Numbered from the stretch's first letter, positions 7,467-16,299 are shown. The stretch: DNA of 64,000 bases from Sphingobacteriales bacterium 46-32 (GCA_001898485.1 MKTY01000020.1:1259194-1323193); one strand, 5' to 3'. Numbers and translations: made by a program. The notes: generated by a model from the letters alone, not told the origin.

Positions 7467-9005
7467 TTAGAATCCTTTTGGCTTTTCGAGCGTCAGGTCT
7501 CTTTTCAGCATATCATTGCGGTTGGCCATTTCCCAGGCGGTATAGAATACCAGCTGGCCGCGTTTGGCCATGAGAGGATAGTTGATCTTGTCGGGGGTAT
7601 CTGTAGGACGGTGGTAGTCTGCATGCACACCGTTGAAATAGAAGATTACAGGCACGCCTTTTTCTGCAAAATTGTAGTGGTCGCTACGATAGTAGAAACG
7701 GTTTTTATCGTTGGGATCGTTGTATTTACGATCGAGTTTCATTTTCACATTTTGCTTGTTTACCTGGTCGGTGATAGTAGCCAGGTCTGTGCTCAGCTTG
7801 TCATCGCCGATAATGTATACGTAGTTGGTAGAGTCTTTGTCTTTGAGGTACTCTTCACCAATACGGCCCACCATGTCGATATTGAGGTCAACAGTGGTTT
7901 TCTCGAGGGGGAACAGGGGGTGGTTGGCGTAGTAAGCAGAACCCCACAGGCCTTTTTCTTCACCACTTACTGTCATGAATACGATGGTGCGGCGTGGGCC
8001 TTTGCCTTCTGCTTTGGCTTTAGCGAATGCTTCGGCCATTTCCAGTACGGTAGTAGTACCGCTGCCATCATCATCTGCACCGTAGAAAATTGTGGTGTCG
8101 TTGCGTTTACCTACGTGATCATAGTGTGAGGTAAGCAATACGTATTCATCTTTTTTATCAGTGCCTTCGAGTACACCTACTACGTTGGAGGCATAGGCTA
8201 CCTTGCTGGTTTTGCTGAAGCCCAGTTCGATTTCGGCATTGTAGATTTTTGACGGAACAGCGGCCGATTTCATTTTTTCGATGATGCCTTTGTTTTCGGC
8301 ACCCATGATTTTTTCTGCCACACCCTCAGAGATATAGAATGACTGGGGCATGATGGTGGCAGGGTAGCCATTCATGCTATAGTTGGAAGTGCTGTTGAAT
8401 GTTTTGCGGGGGAAGTTGCCGTACACGACCAAAACGGCGGCAGCGCCTTTGGCCTGTGCATTGCGAATCTTTCCGAAGATGTTGGCAGGAGAGGCAAAGC
8501 CGGCTTGTGAAGGTTTGTAACCAGCGGGGCTGCCATCCAGAATCAGAACCAGGCGACCTTTAACATCGAGGTCTTTATAGTCGTCCATAGCACCATCAAC
8601 AATACCGTAGCCGGCAAAAGCAACCTGAGAAAAACGCAGGTCGGCTGTATGATTGCCGTTGGCATTGGGCTGAAAATCGCGGTTGAGTTCAAAGCTGCTA
8701 CCATTTACTTTCATTGAAGTGCCGGTAACGCTGTCTTTGTAAAGGGGGTAAGTCTGGCGATAGCTGCCATTGTTGCCAGGCAGCAGGCCCAGTGATTTGA
8801 AATGAGCTTCAATGTAATCAGCAGCTTTTTCCAGGCCCGGAGAGGGTGTGTCACGTCCTTCCATTTCCTTGCTTGCAATGATGTACAGGTGCTTTTTCAT
8901 GTCGGCAGCCGTGATGGTCTTGGCATAAGTGGCAGGATTGGCCTTTTTTTGTGCCGTGGCCACCAGGCAAATGCCCAATGATAGCGGCAGCAATAATCTT
9001 CTCAT
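7467..9005 (-). CDS. Secreted M28 family zinc aminopeptidase
   Basis: 512-residue exported metallopeptidase. A signal peptide ends near VATAQ. A PA (protease-associated) insertion occupies roughly residues 110-270 (VAFAGYGIVD, GKIRNAQAKGAAAVLVVYG). The M28 catalytic core follows with all expected two-zinc ligands: SHYDHVG (His), GADDDGSG (Asp), the general base and ligand in GEEKG, NIDMVG (Asp) and DYHRPTDT (His). It probably trims N-terminal residues from peptides in the periplasm or outside the cell. It is the only gene between a repeat hairpin and rpiB and appears to be transcribed alone. Confidence 0.92.
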   Translation of the reverse strand: MRRLLLPLSLGICLVATAQKKANPATYAKTITAADMKKHLYIIASKEMEGRDTPSPGLEKAADYIEAHFKSLGLLPGNNGSYRQTYPLYKDSVTGTSMKVNGSSFELNRDFQPNANGNHTADLRFSQVAFAGYGIVDGAMDDYKDLDVKGRLVLILDGSPAGYKPSQAGFASPANIFGKIRNAQAKGAAAVLVVYGNFPRKTFNSTSNYSMNGYPATIMPQSFYISEGVAEKIMGAENKGIIEKMKSAAVPSKIYNAEIELGFSKTSKVAYASNVVGVLEGTDKKDEYVLLTSHYDHVGKRNDTTIFYGADDDGSGTTTVLEMAEAFAKAKAEGKGPRRTIVFMTVSGEEKGLWGSAYYANHPLFPLEKTTVDLNIDMVGRIGEEYLKDKDSTNYVYIIGDDKLSTDLATITDQVNKQNVKMKLDRKYNDPNDKNRFYYRSDHYNFAEKGVPVIFYFNGVHADYHRPTDTPDKINYPLMAKRGQLVFYTAWEMANRNDMLKRDLTLEKPKGF

Positions 9006-9093
9006 GGTTTGTTTTATTTTAATAAAGGAATATTCCCAAACTTAAGTGAAAAAGCGGGAGAAAAAAGGCTCTTTTGATAAATGGTTACCGGAA

Positions 9094-9549
9094 TCAGGAG
9101 CAGGCTATTTTACCTACCCGGCTGGCGTGGCGGCCACCTTCAAACTCAGTAGTCATAAAGGTAGAAACCATACGTTCCGCATCACCTTCGCGTACAAACC
9201 GGGCAGGAATACAAATGATATTGGCATCATTGTGCTGGCGGGTGAGTTTGGCAATTTCATCGCCCCAGCAGAGGGCTGCGCGGATGCCCTGATGTTTATT
9301 GGCCGTAATAGCCACACCATTGGCAGTGCCGCAGAGCAGGATGCCAAAAGCATAGTTACCGCTTTCTACTGCTGTAGCCACCGGATGGGCATAATCGGGA
9401 TAATCGACAGAGTCTTTACTGTGTGTACCAAAATCTTCGAATAAAAGACCTTTGCCTTCAAGAAAAGAAATGAGATCTTCTTTGTAGTCAAACCCGGCAT
9501 GATCGCTGCCGATGGCAATAGGTTTTTGCAGGTCAAAAGGAGAAGTCAT
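9094..9549 (-). CDS. rpiB: Ribose-5-phosphate isomerase B
   Basis: Interconverts ribose-5-phosphate and ribulose-5-phosphate in the non-oxidative pentose phosphate pathway, cytosolic. The 151-residue length fits RpiB. Signatures are IAIGSDHAGFDYKE at about residues 11-24, VDYPDYAHPVA, and LCGTANGVAITANKHQGIRAALCW, which holds the catalytic cysteine and phosphate-binding glycine-rich loop. The GTANG form, rather than GTGIG of many homologues, is common in Bacteroidota. The gene is followed by an 88-bp spacer before the M28 peptidase, with no clear terminator. Confidence 0.95.
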   Translation of the reverse strand: MTSPFDLQKPIAIGSDHAGFDYKEDLISFLEGKGLLFEDFGTHSKDSVDYPDYAHPVATAVESGNYAFGILLCGTANGVAITANKHQGIRAALCWGDEIAKLTRQHNDANIICIPARFVREGDAERMVSTFMTTEFEGGRHASRVGKIACS

Positions 9550-9646
9550 AGTTCACTGTTTTCAGCAGTTGCGGCCCTAAAGTTACCGAGAAATAATCAT
9601 AGGAACACAGGAATAAGTCAGTGCCTTTATATTTTAACGGGGTTTA

Positions 9647-10507
9647 TTAACTCCACTCCTGTACTTCCTGTTCCTTCTGGCGTTTATTAATACGCGAAGC
9701 TACCAGTATACTTGCTTCATATAACAGATAGAGCGGGATAGTGACAATCGTAAGACTGAACGGATCTGTAGACGGCGTGATGATGGCCGCGGCAATAATG
9801 ATAATAACGAAGGCATGGCGGCGGTATTTGCGCAAAAAACTACCGGTTACAAAGCCGATGCGCGCCAGTACCATTACGAGCAATGGCATTTGAAACAACA
9901 CTCCAATGCCTACAGTAGTATAGATAAGGTTTTCGAGATAGTCGGAGAAAGTGGGCATGATGGTGATCTGCTCACTCAACTTATAATTGAAATAGAAATT
10001 AACCATGAAGGGGGTGAGGATAAAATAACCGAAAGCCACACCCATAAAGAAAAGCAGGGATACCCAGAAGATAACCCCCCTGGTATTTTTTCTTTCTTTG
10101 GCTGATAAGGCTGGTCGCACAAAGCGCCAGAACTCCCAGAATATATACGGGAAAGCAATGATGAAACCCCCAATAAAGGCCAGGGTAAAGGAGGCGATGA
10201 ACTGCCCGGTCATGGTGGTCTCCAGAAACTTCGCATCTACCTGTTTAAAACAGAGCACATCGCCAATGCCAATCGTTTTTCCAAACTGGCAAAGCCAGCG
10301 GGCCGAAATAAAATCGGCTTTGGTGGGACCAAACAGTACGGTATCCACTACAAAATCGGAGAATATGAAAACAACAATGGCGCATACCAGCACCGCAATT
10401 ACAGAGCGGACAAGGTGCCAGCGGAGTTCTTCCAGGTGGTCGATAAACGACATTTCCTCTGTGTCACTATTCTTCTTTCTCCGGTTAAAAAAATCGAGCA
10501 GGGCCAT
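9647..10507 (-). CDS. tatC: Sec-independent protein translocase TatC
   Basis: Inner-membrane core of the twin-arginine translocase, which binds RR signal peptides and exports folded proteins. 286 residues with six predicted membrane segments. The N-terminal cytosolic patch MSFIDHLEELRWHLVRS matches the conserved TatC substrate-binding surface; FPYIFWEFWRFVRPAL follows the second helix region and ends in SAKERK, a typical cytosolic loop. No tatA is adjacent. At least two products elsewhere in the window carry RR signals (genes ending 34609 and starting 36715), so the pathway has clients here. A TAAATTTG box lies 23 bp before the start. Confidence 0.95.
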   Translation of the reverse strand: MALLDFFNRRKKNSDTEEMSFIDHLEELRWHLVRSVIAVLVCAIVVFIFSDFVVDTVLFGPTKADFISARWLCQFGKTIGIGDVLCFKQVDAKFLETTMTGQFIASFTLAFIGGFIIAFPYIFWEFWRFVRPALSAKERKNTRGVIFWVSLLFFMGVAFGYFILTPFMVNFYFNYKLSEQITIMPTFSDYLENLIYTTVGIGVLFQMPLLVMVLARIGFVTGSFLRKYRRHAFVIIIIAAAIITPSTDPFSLTIVTIPLYLLYEASILVASRINKRQKEQEVQEWS

Positions 10508-10529
10508 TGGGTATTACAATAAAGTGGGG

Positions 10530-10537
10530 CAAATTTA
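10530..10537 (-). promoter_or_regulatory. Bacteroidota -7 box (TAAATTTG) of tatC
   Basis: Minus-strand match to TAnnTTTG ending 23 bases before ATG 10507. Confidence 0.5.
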
Positions 10538-10590
10538 GCTGATTACACGATTATCGCGTGTAGATTTTGGTGAACAGCCCAAACCCTGGC

Positions 10591-11844
10591 TTATTTCAGC
10601 TTTTTGAGCTTTACCGTTTCAATACGGGTATCGCTCACATTAATGATGTCAAATTCATAATCGTCAATAATAATACGTTCTTTCTGGCGGGGAATGGTTT
10701 CGTGGAAATTGATGATATAGCCCGAGAGGGTCTCCGATTCGTTTTCGGGAAACTCGAGTCCGTATTTCTGCTCCAGATAGTCAAGTTCGAGCCGTCCGGA
10801 GAAGATGTATTCATTTTCTGCCAGCTGTTTCTCTACAAATTTTTCGGTGTCATATTCGTCCTGGATTTCGCCGAAAAGCTCTTCCAGTACGTCTTCCATG
10901 GTGATAATGCCGGCAGTGCCGCCAAATTCGTCTACTACCCAGGCAATGCTCTTGCGCTCGCGGCTGAACTTGCTGATCAGATCAGCAGCACTCATACTTT
11001 CGGGAACCGCCGGAATGGATAGCAGCACATCCTGCAGGGTTTGAGGCTTCTTAAAGAGGTCTATCTGATGAATATACCCGACAATGTGATCGATATTGTT
11101 TTCAAAAACCACCAGTTTGCTTAGCTTGGTTTCTACAAACCGACGGCGCACTTCTTCGAGCGGGGTATTCAGGTTTACGCCAATTATTTCTTTGCGAGGC
11201 ACCAGGCACTGGCGGATCTTCACTTTTGGAAACTCCTGCGCCTTTTCAAGAAGCTGCGTGTTCTGATCCTGCCGGGATTCAAGGTGATCGCCCTGAAACA
11301 GGTTTTTGAGCTCAGCATGACTGAGCGGTTCTTTGTGCTTATCCAGCTTTACATCAAAAATATAATTCAGTACCCAGCCAGACAGCTTAATAAGTGACTC
11401 AGCGAGCGGGGCGAAAATCTGGTAGAAAAAATCGATGACAATGCTGAGGCGGGTCAGCAGGGAATTGCTGTGCGCCCTGAAAAAGGCCCGGGGAATGAAT
11501 TCTGCAAAAATGAGAACAATGACGGTGGCCAGGACGATTTCAACAAAGATGTGCACGAGATCGGAGCCAATATGCCAGTATTTCCAGATTGGCTGCATGA
11601 CCGAACTTATCTGCAGGCCCAGAAAAGTGAGGAATACCGTAAAACCGATAAGGGTCATACCGATAAAGCTGGTGGGAGTATCTACAAACCTGCCCAGCAG
11701 TAAACCGGTACGTGTTCCCTGCTTGCGTTTCAATTCAATATTGAGCCGGTTGGCACTGTAATAGGCCATTTCAATACCGGAAAAAAAACCCATTAGCGAA
11801 AGGGTCAGCACAAACCAGATTATGGTACTCCACTCTGCGGTCAT
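10591..11844 (-). CDS. CNNM/CBS-pair membrane protein (hemolysin C/CorC family)
   Basis: 417-residue inner-membrane protein of the CNNM family, often linked to magnesium or cobalt efflux. The N-terminal DUF21 domain has about four helices and starts with the typical FFSGIEMAYYSANRL. It is followed by two CBS motifs (VPRKEIIGVNLNTP and the SIAWVVDEFGGTAGIITMED region, split by LDVLLSI-like sequence) and a C-terminal CorC_HlyC domain (residues about 335-415). GldE, a gliding-associated protein, belongs to this family, but the gldD and ssb neighbours that usually mark it are absent, so that name is not used. Transport direction and ion are unproven. Confidence 0.88.
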   Translation of the reverse strand: MTAEWSTIIWFVLTLSLMGFFSGIEMAYYSANRLNIELKRKQGTRTGLLLGRFVDTPTSFIGMTLIGFTVFLTFLGLQISSVMQPIWKYWHIGSDLVHIFVEIVLATVIVLIFAEFIPRAFFRAHSNSLLTRLSIVIDFFYQIFAPLAESLIKLSGWVLNYIFDVKLDKHKEPLSHAELKNLFQGDHLESRQDQNTQLLEKAQEFPKVKIRQCLVPRKEIIGVNLNTPLEEVRRRFVETKLSKLVVFENNIDHIVGYIHQIDLFKKPQTLQDVLLSIPAVPESMSAADLISKFSRERKSIAWVVDEFGGTAGIITMEDVLEELFGEIQDEYDTEKFVEKQLAENEYIFSGRLELDYLEQKYGLEFPENESETLSGYIINFHETIPRQKERIIIDDYEFDIINVSDTRIETVKLKKLK

Positions 11845-11880
11845 AGGGTAAAGATAGCAACTGGAGAGGCAAATTCAAAG

Positions 11881-11966
11881 GTATAAAGGGTATAAAGAGT
11901 TTAAAGGGTTTAAAGAGAAGAGCGTAATACATTTTAAACACTTTATACCCTTTAAACGCTTTATAC
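11881..11966. repeat. Nonamer inverted-repeat hairpin, copy 3
   Basis: Left units GTATAAAGG, GTATAAAGA, GTTTAAAGG, GTTTAAAGA (11881-11916). Right units ATTTTAAAC, ACTTTATAC, CCTTTAAAC, GCTTTATAC (11931-11966). The outermost right unit contains the gmk TAA stop (11961-11963), so the last gmk valine codon and stop read GTA-TAA from the repeat. Confidence 0.87.
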
Positions 11967-12539
11967 ACATGATAAAAACTCTTTCACAATTTTCTCTGCC
12001 CTGCTACACGCTTCTGCAAGATCATCATTTACAATGCAGGTGTCAAAATGATCTTTAAAGGAGATTTCGTAAGAGGCCTTATTGACTCTTGCGGCCAGCG
12101 ATTCGGGTGTTTCGGTACCTCGTGACTCGAGACGTTTGCGCAGCTCATCTACAGATGGGGGCTCAATAAAGATGGAGAGGGATGTGCCGGGGTATTGCTG
12201 CTGTACGTGTATGGCTCCTTTTACATCAATATCGAGGAGCGGACACTGACCTTTATCCCATATGCGCTGCAGTTCGGCTTTCAGTGTGCCGTAATATTTT
12301 CCTTCATAAACCATTTCCCATTCCACAAATTCATTTTGCTGGATCTTTTGCTGAAAATCGGCCAGCGTCAGGAAATAATAATCTTCTCCGTGTTTTTCAT
12401 AAGCACGGGCTGAGCGTGTGGCGGCAGAAATAGAAAAAGCCAGTTGGGGAAGCTGCTGCAGCAGATAACGGGTGATAGAAGTTTTACCGGCACCGGAAGG
12501 GGCTGTAATGATAATCACCTTGTTTTGGAATGGTTGCAT
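11961..12539 (-). CDS. gmk: Guanylate kinase
   Basis: Phosphorylates GMP to GDP with ATP in the cytosol, essential for GTP and dGTP supply. From ATG 12539 the product has 192 residues, the normal size. The P-loop APSGAGKTS is at residues 13-21, followed by SAATRSARAYEKHGEDYYFL, the GMP-binding region, and WEMVYEGKYYGT. A TTG two codons upstream (12545) is possible but unnecessary. Its stop codon lies inside a nonamer repeat unit. It is encoded downstream of murA on the same strand, separated by about 95 bp holding another repeat hairpin. Confidence 0.95.
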   Translation of the reverse strand: MQPFQNKVIIITAPSGAGKTSITRYLLQQLPQLAFSISAATRSARAYEKHGEDYYFLTLADFQQKIQQNEFVEWEMVYEGKYYGTLKAELQRIWDKGQCPLLDIDVKGAIHVQQQYPGTSLSIFIEPPSVDELRKRLESRGTETPESLAARVNKASYEISFKDHFDTCIVNDDLAEACSRAEKIVKEFLSCV

Positions 12540-12560
12540 GTGCAAAGAAAGGAAAAAAAA

Positions 12561-12588
12561 GTTGACAGATGACAGTGAACAGTTGACA
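12561..12588. repeat. Heptamer tandem repeat beside nonamer copy 4
   Basis: Four 7-bp units in a row: GTTGACA, GATGACA, GTGAACA, GTTGACA. The same unit type (GTGGACA and variants) appears at 39338. No inverted partner arm is present here. Confidence 0.7.
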
Positions 12589-12593
12589 GGAAA

Positions 12594-12650
12594 GTTTAAG
12601 GAGTATAAAGAACCCCTTTAAACTTTTTATACTCTTTAAACCCTCTTTAT
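12594..12650. repeat. Nonamer inverted-repeat hairpin, copy 4
   Basis: Short left arm GTTTAAGGA, GTATAAAGA (12594-12611); right arm CCTTTAAAC, TTTTTATAC, TCTTTAAAC and partial CCTCTTTAT (12615-12650). The right arm overlaps the murA 3' end: the murA TAA (12636-12638) and its last codons lie in repeat sequence. Confidence 0.82.
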
Positions 12651-13940
12651 GTCCGCACCCAGCGCCTGCAATCTTTTGTCGATATACTGATAGCCACGGT
12701 CAATTTGTTCGATGTTTTGAATAACGCTTTTCCCTTCCGCACTAAGGGCTGCAATAAGCAGCGATACACCTGCGCGGATGTCGGGGCTGCTCATGGTAAT
12801 GCCGCGCAACTGCTGTTCGCGCTCAAGTCCTATGACTACGGCGCGGTGAGGATCGCAGAGTATGATCTGTGCGCCCATGTCAATGAGTTTATCTACAAAA
12901 AACAGGCGGCTCTCAAACATTTTCTGGTGAATGAGTACACTGCCTTTTGCCTGTATGGCTGTAACCAGTACGATGCTAAGCAGGTCGGGGGTGAATCCGG
13001 GCCAGGGGTGGTCATAGATAGTGAGTACGCCGCCATCGAGATAGCGCTGTACTTCATATATATCCTGCGGGGGAATATGTATATCATCGCCCTTCATTTG
13101 AAGGTCAATGCCCAGTTGTCTGAATTTTTCGGGAATGATGCCCAGGTGTTCGATACCGGCTCCTTTGATGGTGATATCGCCTTGCGTCATGGCAGCCAGG
13201 CCAATGAAAGAGCCTACTTCGATCATGTCTGGCAGCATACGGTGGGTGGTGCCACCCAGGCTCTCTACTCCTTCTATGGTGAGCAGGTTGCTGCCTATAC
13301 CGCTGATGCGGGCGCCCATACGATTGAGCATTTTACAAAGTTGCTGCAGGTAGGGCTCGCAGGCAGCATTATAAATGACAGTAGTACCGCGCGCCATGCT
13401 GGCAGCCATAACCAGATTGGCTGTACCTGTTACAGAAGGTTCATCGAGCAGCAGGTGTGTGCCATGCAGGTTGGGTGCTTCGAGATGAAAGAAGCCATCT
13501 TCGGGATGATAATTGAACCGGGCACCCAGGCGCTCAAAGCCAATGATGTGGGTATCGAGCCTGCGCCGTCCGATTTTATCGCCGCCCGGTTTGGGAATAA
13601 ACGCTTTGCGATAGCGCGACAGCATGGGTCCTGCCAGCATTACAGAGCCACGCAGCCGCCCGCTTTTGTTGCGGTAGGCATCGCTATGCAGGTAGTCAAT
13701 ATCCACATCATCTGCCTGAAAAATGCATGTCTGCCGATCGGGCCGCTCCACTTTTACATTCATTTCCTGCAGCAATTCAATCAGCAGGTTTACATCCAGG
13801 ATATCCGGAATATTAGAGATGGTTACCTTTTCGGGTGTAAGCAGTACGGCACTTATGATCTGCAGGGCTTCGTTTTTTGCACCCTGGGGAACAATTTCGC
13901 CTGCCAGGCGTTTGCCGCCCCGAACCTCAAATGAATGCAT
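12636..13940 (-). CDS. murA: UDP-N-acetylglucosamine 1-carboxyvinyltransferase
   Basis: First committed step of peptidoglycan synthesis: transfers enolpyruvate from PEP to UDP-GlcNAc in the cytosol. 434 residues, two-domain EPSP-synthase fold. Lys22 of QGAKNEA is the conserved catalytic lysine. The loop that carries Cys115 in Escherichia coli reads PGGDKIGRRRLD here, with Asp121 replacing the cysteine. Cysteine-to-aspartate MurA enzymes (as in mycobacteria and chlamydiae) are active but not alkylated by fosfomycin, so intrinsic target-based resistance is expected. The stop codon falls within a nonamer repeat. DUF4290 lies upstream, a pairing common in Bacteroidota, with a terminator between them. 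Confidence 0.96.
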   Translation of the reverse strand: MHSFEVRGGKRLAGEIVPQGAKNEALQIISAVLLTPEKVTISNIPDILDVNLLIELLQEMNVKVERPDRQTCIFQADDVDIDYLHSDAYRNKSGRLRGSVMLAGPMLSRYRKAFIPKPGGDKIGRRRLDTHIIGFERLGARFNYHPEDGFFHLEAPNLHGTHLLLDEPSVTGTANLVMAASMARGTTVIYNAACEPYLQQLCKMLNRMGARISGIGSNLLTIEGVESLGGTTHRMLPDMIEVGSFIGLAAMTQGDITIKGAGIEHLGIIPEKFRQLGIDLQMKGDDIHIPPQDIYEVQRYLDGGVLTIYDHPWPGFTPDLLSIVLVTAIQAKGSVLIHQKMFESRLFFVDKLIDMGAQIILCDPHRAVVIGLEREQQLRGITMSSPDIRAGVSLLIAALSAEGKSVIQNIEQIDRGYQYIDKRLQALGADIKRV

Positions 13941-14038
13941 GGAATTGACTGATTGATGTGGGTAATAATATCCGGTACAGACCGAATCAGCTGCAAGTTA
14001 GTTTTTTGACACATTCGGGAAATGTGCCGGACAGAAAA

Positions 14039-14060
14039 GGCCGGCATTTTTTTGCCGGCC
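14039..14060 (-). terminator. Intrinsic terminator between DUF4290 gene and murA
   Basis: GGCCGGCA and TGCCGGCC form a perfect 8-bp stem around six bases; on the minus strand it is followed by TTTTCT. It should end transcripts from the DUF4290 gene. Confidence 0.75.
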
Positions 14061-14085
14061 CTGTATAAATTTTTCTGACAGAAAA

Positions 14086-14763
14086 TCAGTAACGTTTTTT
14101 CTTGAAGTTACCTCCACCATTACGGTTCTCGTTTCTGCGGTTATTGCCACCACCATTGCGATGCTGGAATTTGTTGCGTTGTTTACCATAGCCCCCACGC
14201 TCCCGCTGATTGTCCTGCTGTGGACGAAATGCTTTAACCTGGGGCGTATTGGTGAAAGTAAGCTGTCCGTTGGTGATAGAGTTCAGTTCGCTCTGGATCG
14301 CATCATCATGTACGGTTTCTTTATGCCAGTTGTTATAAGCCAGTTTCATATAATAGGCAATAGCATTGGCAAAGCCGGCTTTTTTATCCGGATTCTCTTC
14401 TTTCAGTGCTTTCTGAATAATGTCTTCCAGGTTTTTGCCCAGATGAGAATGGCGGGGATAACGCTTGGGGTAAGGAAGCGGTTTGGGCCTTTCACTAAGC
14501 GATTCGCGGGTAGGAATCGGGTAGGGTGATTTTACATCCAGTTTAAAATCAGAGATCAGAAATAAATGATCCCACAGTTTATGACGGAAGTCTTCCACAT
14601 TTTTTAAATGCGGATTAAGAAAACCCATCAATTCGATCACCGCATAGGCATTACGCTGTCTGCGTTCGGGATCTTCAATAGACAGCAAATGCTCAATCAT
14701 CTTCTGCACATGACGGCCGTATTCGCGCATGGCCAGTCCATTTCGGGTTGTATTATAGTCCAT
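14086..14763 (-). CDS. DUF4290 protein with basic Gly/Asn/Arg-rich tail
   Basis: 225-residue cytosolic protein restricted to Bacteroidota and of unknown function. Starting at ATG 14763, the first 150 residues form the helical DUF4290 domain (MDYNTTRNGLAMREYGRHVQ, then FRHKLWDHLF and PKRYPRHSHLGKNLEDII). The last 55 residues are low-complexity and strongly basic (RGGYGKQRNKFQHRNGGGNNRR and similar), like RGG-type RNA-binding tails. A longer frame to 14862 would add an unrelated extension. Its usual neighbour is murA. The tail suggests RNA or polyanion contact; this is inference from composition only. Confidence 0.85.
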   Translation of the reverse strand: MDYNTTRNGLAMREYGRHVQKMIEHLLSIEDPERRQRNAYAVIELMGFLNPHLKNVEDFRHKLWDHLFLISDFKLDVKSPYPIPTRESLSERPKPLPYPKRYPRHSHLGKNLEDIIQKALKEENPDKKAGFANAIAYYMKLAYNNWHKETVHDDAIQSELNSITNGQLTFTNTPQVKAFRPQQDNQRERGGYGKQRNKFQHRNGGGNNRRNENRNGGGNFKKKRY

Positions 14764-14844
14764 AAAAAAACAAGTGAACAACAAATGTAGGAAAGTAAGC
14801 CCAGTATCAGAAATATGGCCGGGAGATGCCGGCAGGGCAAAAAG

Positions 14845-14871
14845 AAAGGGGCCCCGAACCAAGGCCCCTTT
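14845..14871 (-). terminator. Intrinsic terminator after the T9SS cargo gene
   Basis: AAAGGGGCC and GGCCCCTTT form a perfect 9-bp stem; on the minus strand the stem leads into CTTTTT. It lies about 30 bp after the stop at 14903. Confidence 0.8.
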
Positions 14872-14902
14872 TACAAGCCACCATCCTCTTCCACCTAAGA
14901 GG

Positions 14903-16096
14903 TCATTTAATTAAAAGTTGGGATACGCTTGACTCCTGGGATCGCTTATCTGTCAGCTTCAACCAATACACACCCGGACTCAATGAGGCTATCTGAATTG
15001 GTGCCGTGCCTGCGGCCTGCACCTCCTTCTGCACTAATACCTGCCCCTGCGTATTATAAATTTGGATATTGAACTGTCCTGACACACTATTATCAAATTT
15101 GATACCAACAATGCCAGATGACGGGTTGGGAAACAGAGAAAATTTCACCGATGCGGAACTTTCCAGAACCATCTGCTTAATATTACTGTAGCGAACATAC
15201 CCATTACTATAAACCTGCTTGATTCTGAAGTAAAAACTACCTGTTTCTCCATTCGGCACATCATATAACATTCTGTATACATCTGTGGTACCATTGTTCT
15301 TGGGTACCATACCCACCGAAATGAAGTTACGACTATTACGGCTTACTTCCGCTTCATAATGATAATTGGCAAAAGGATCATCATATCCCCACCATTTAAG
15401 CTCCGCTTTTGTAGTACCGATTTTATTTACATTAAATGCACTGATATTAAGTGGTAACACTACTGGGGGACAGGTACAATATTCAAAATGAAAATTGACC
15501 AGGGCAGAGGTGAGTACCAGTACCGAACTGCTGCCACCGGTCACACTGGCGTTAGCAGATACATTGATATCATAGTTATAGGTTACACTGTCTGAACCGT
15601 AAAACTGAGAAATAGTGGTAGAGTCGCTGATAGTACGGCAAAGCTGTGTATTAAGAACAGTATCATGACCCAGGGCTACACGGTCGGGACCGGAGCCCAG
15701 TACTCCGTTAGAAGCTGCAAGGTTATAGGGACCATAATTTTTGGTAATGCTGTTTGACAATGGCGAGCCCAGGCCGGGTCCGCTGATCTGGTCATTACGA
15801 ACATAACTGAAGGTGGCTGTCTGGGGAGAACCCGACAGGTTTTCAATGGCCAGCGTATCTACAACACCTGTAATGGTAATGCAAAGACGTACACAGGTAA
15901 CCATACCTGAGGTTGGATTAAACTGTGGAAATTTTACGGGTGTGGAAGTGATGCCTGTTCCAAATGCGATGGTGGTGTCAAAGGCTGTGGCGCCTCCGGG
16001 ATGCCCATCAGGGCATTGCGCGATGCCATTGCTGGCAAAAACGAAGATAAAAGCAAAGGGCAGCGTCCATCGGATCAAGGGGTACAAAGCTTTCAT
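14903..16096 (-). CDS. T9SS type A sorting-domain protein
   Basis: 397-residue exported protein, likely surface-attached or secreted by the type IX system. A signal peptide (residues 1 to about 27, ending NGIAQ) precedes a beta-sandwich region with repeated Ser/Thr-rich strands that resembles choice-of-anchor domains. A middle domain begins near VLPLNISAFNVNKIGTTKAELKW, a fibronectin-like segment common before T9SS tails. The last 75 residues form the type A sorting domain: FSLFPNPSSGIVGIKF, FNIQIYNTQGQVLVQ and SLSPGVYWLKLTD. No enzymatic motif is visible. A strong terminator follows. Confidence 0.9.
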   Translation of the reverse strand: MKALYPLIRWTLPFAFIFVFASNGIAQCPDGHPGGATAFDTTIAFGTGITSTPVKFPQFNPTSGMVTCVRLCITITGVVDTLAIENLSGSPQTATFSYVRNDQISGPGLGSPLSNSITKNYGPYNLAASNGVLGSGPDRVALGHDTVLNTQLCRTISDSTTISQFYGSDSVTYNYDINVSANASVTGGSSSVLVLTSALVNFHFEYCTCPPVVLPLNISAFNVNKIGTTKAELKWWGYDDPFANYHYEAEVSRNSRNFISVGMVPKNNGTTDVYRMLYDVPNGETGSFYFRIKQVYSNGYVRYSNIKQMVLESSASVKFSLFPNPSSGIVGIKFDNSVSGQFNIQIYNTQGQVLVQKEVQAAGTAPIQIASLSPGVYWLKLTDKRSQESSVSQLLIK

Positions 16097-16262
16097 AGGC
16101 TACCGGGTTGGATGAATACGGAATATTGGATTACACTTAAAGAAACATAAAGGTAGCTACGTTGCGCCAGTCATACAATTGTAATTATACCTTTTTTAAG
16201 GCACCGTATTCCGTGAAAACGATATTGTTTTTATACGATACGGCGTGTGATTTTCTACTGGT

Positions 16263-16299
16263 AAATAAAGTGAAATCAACGCTGATTTCAGGTTTATTT
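16263..16299. repeat. Imperfect inverted repeat upstream of glycosyltransferase gene
   Basis: AAATAAA-GT-GAAATCA-acgc-TGATTTC-AGG-TTTATTT: two nested 7-bp perfect arms around a 4-nt loop. It lies about 70 bp before the TAACTTTG box at 16369 and has no T tract on either strand, so a regulator site is more likely than a terminator. Confidence 0.5.

Noticed and set aside
10591..11844. Naming the CNNM protein GldE
   Set aside because: GldE shares the family, but its usual neighbours gldD and ssb are absent, so only the family name is given.
12705..13934. 409-codon plus-strand ORF opposite murA
   Set aside because: It is a mirror of the well-supported murA gene, with no recognisable domain or start context.
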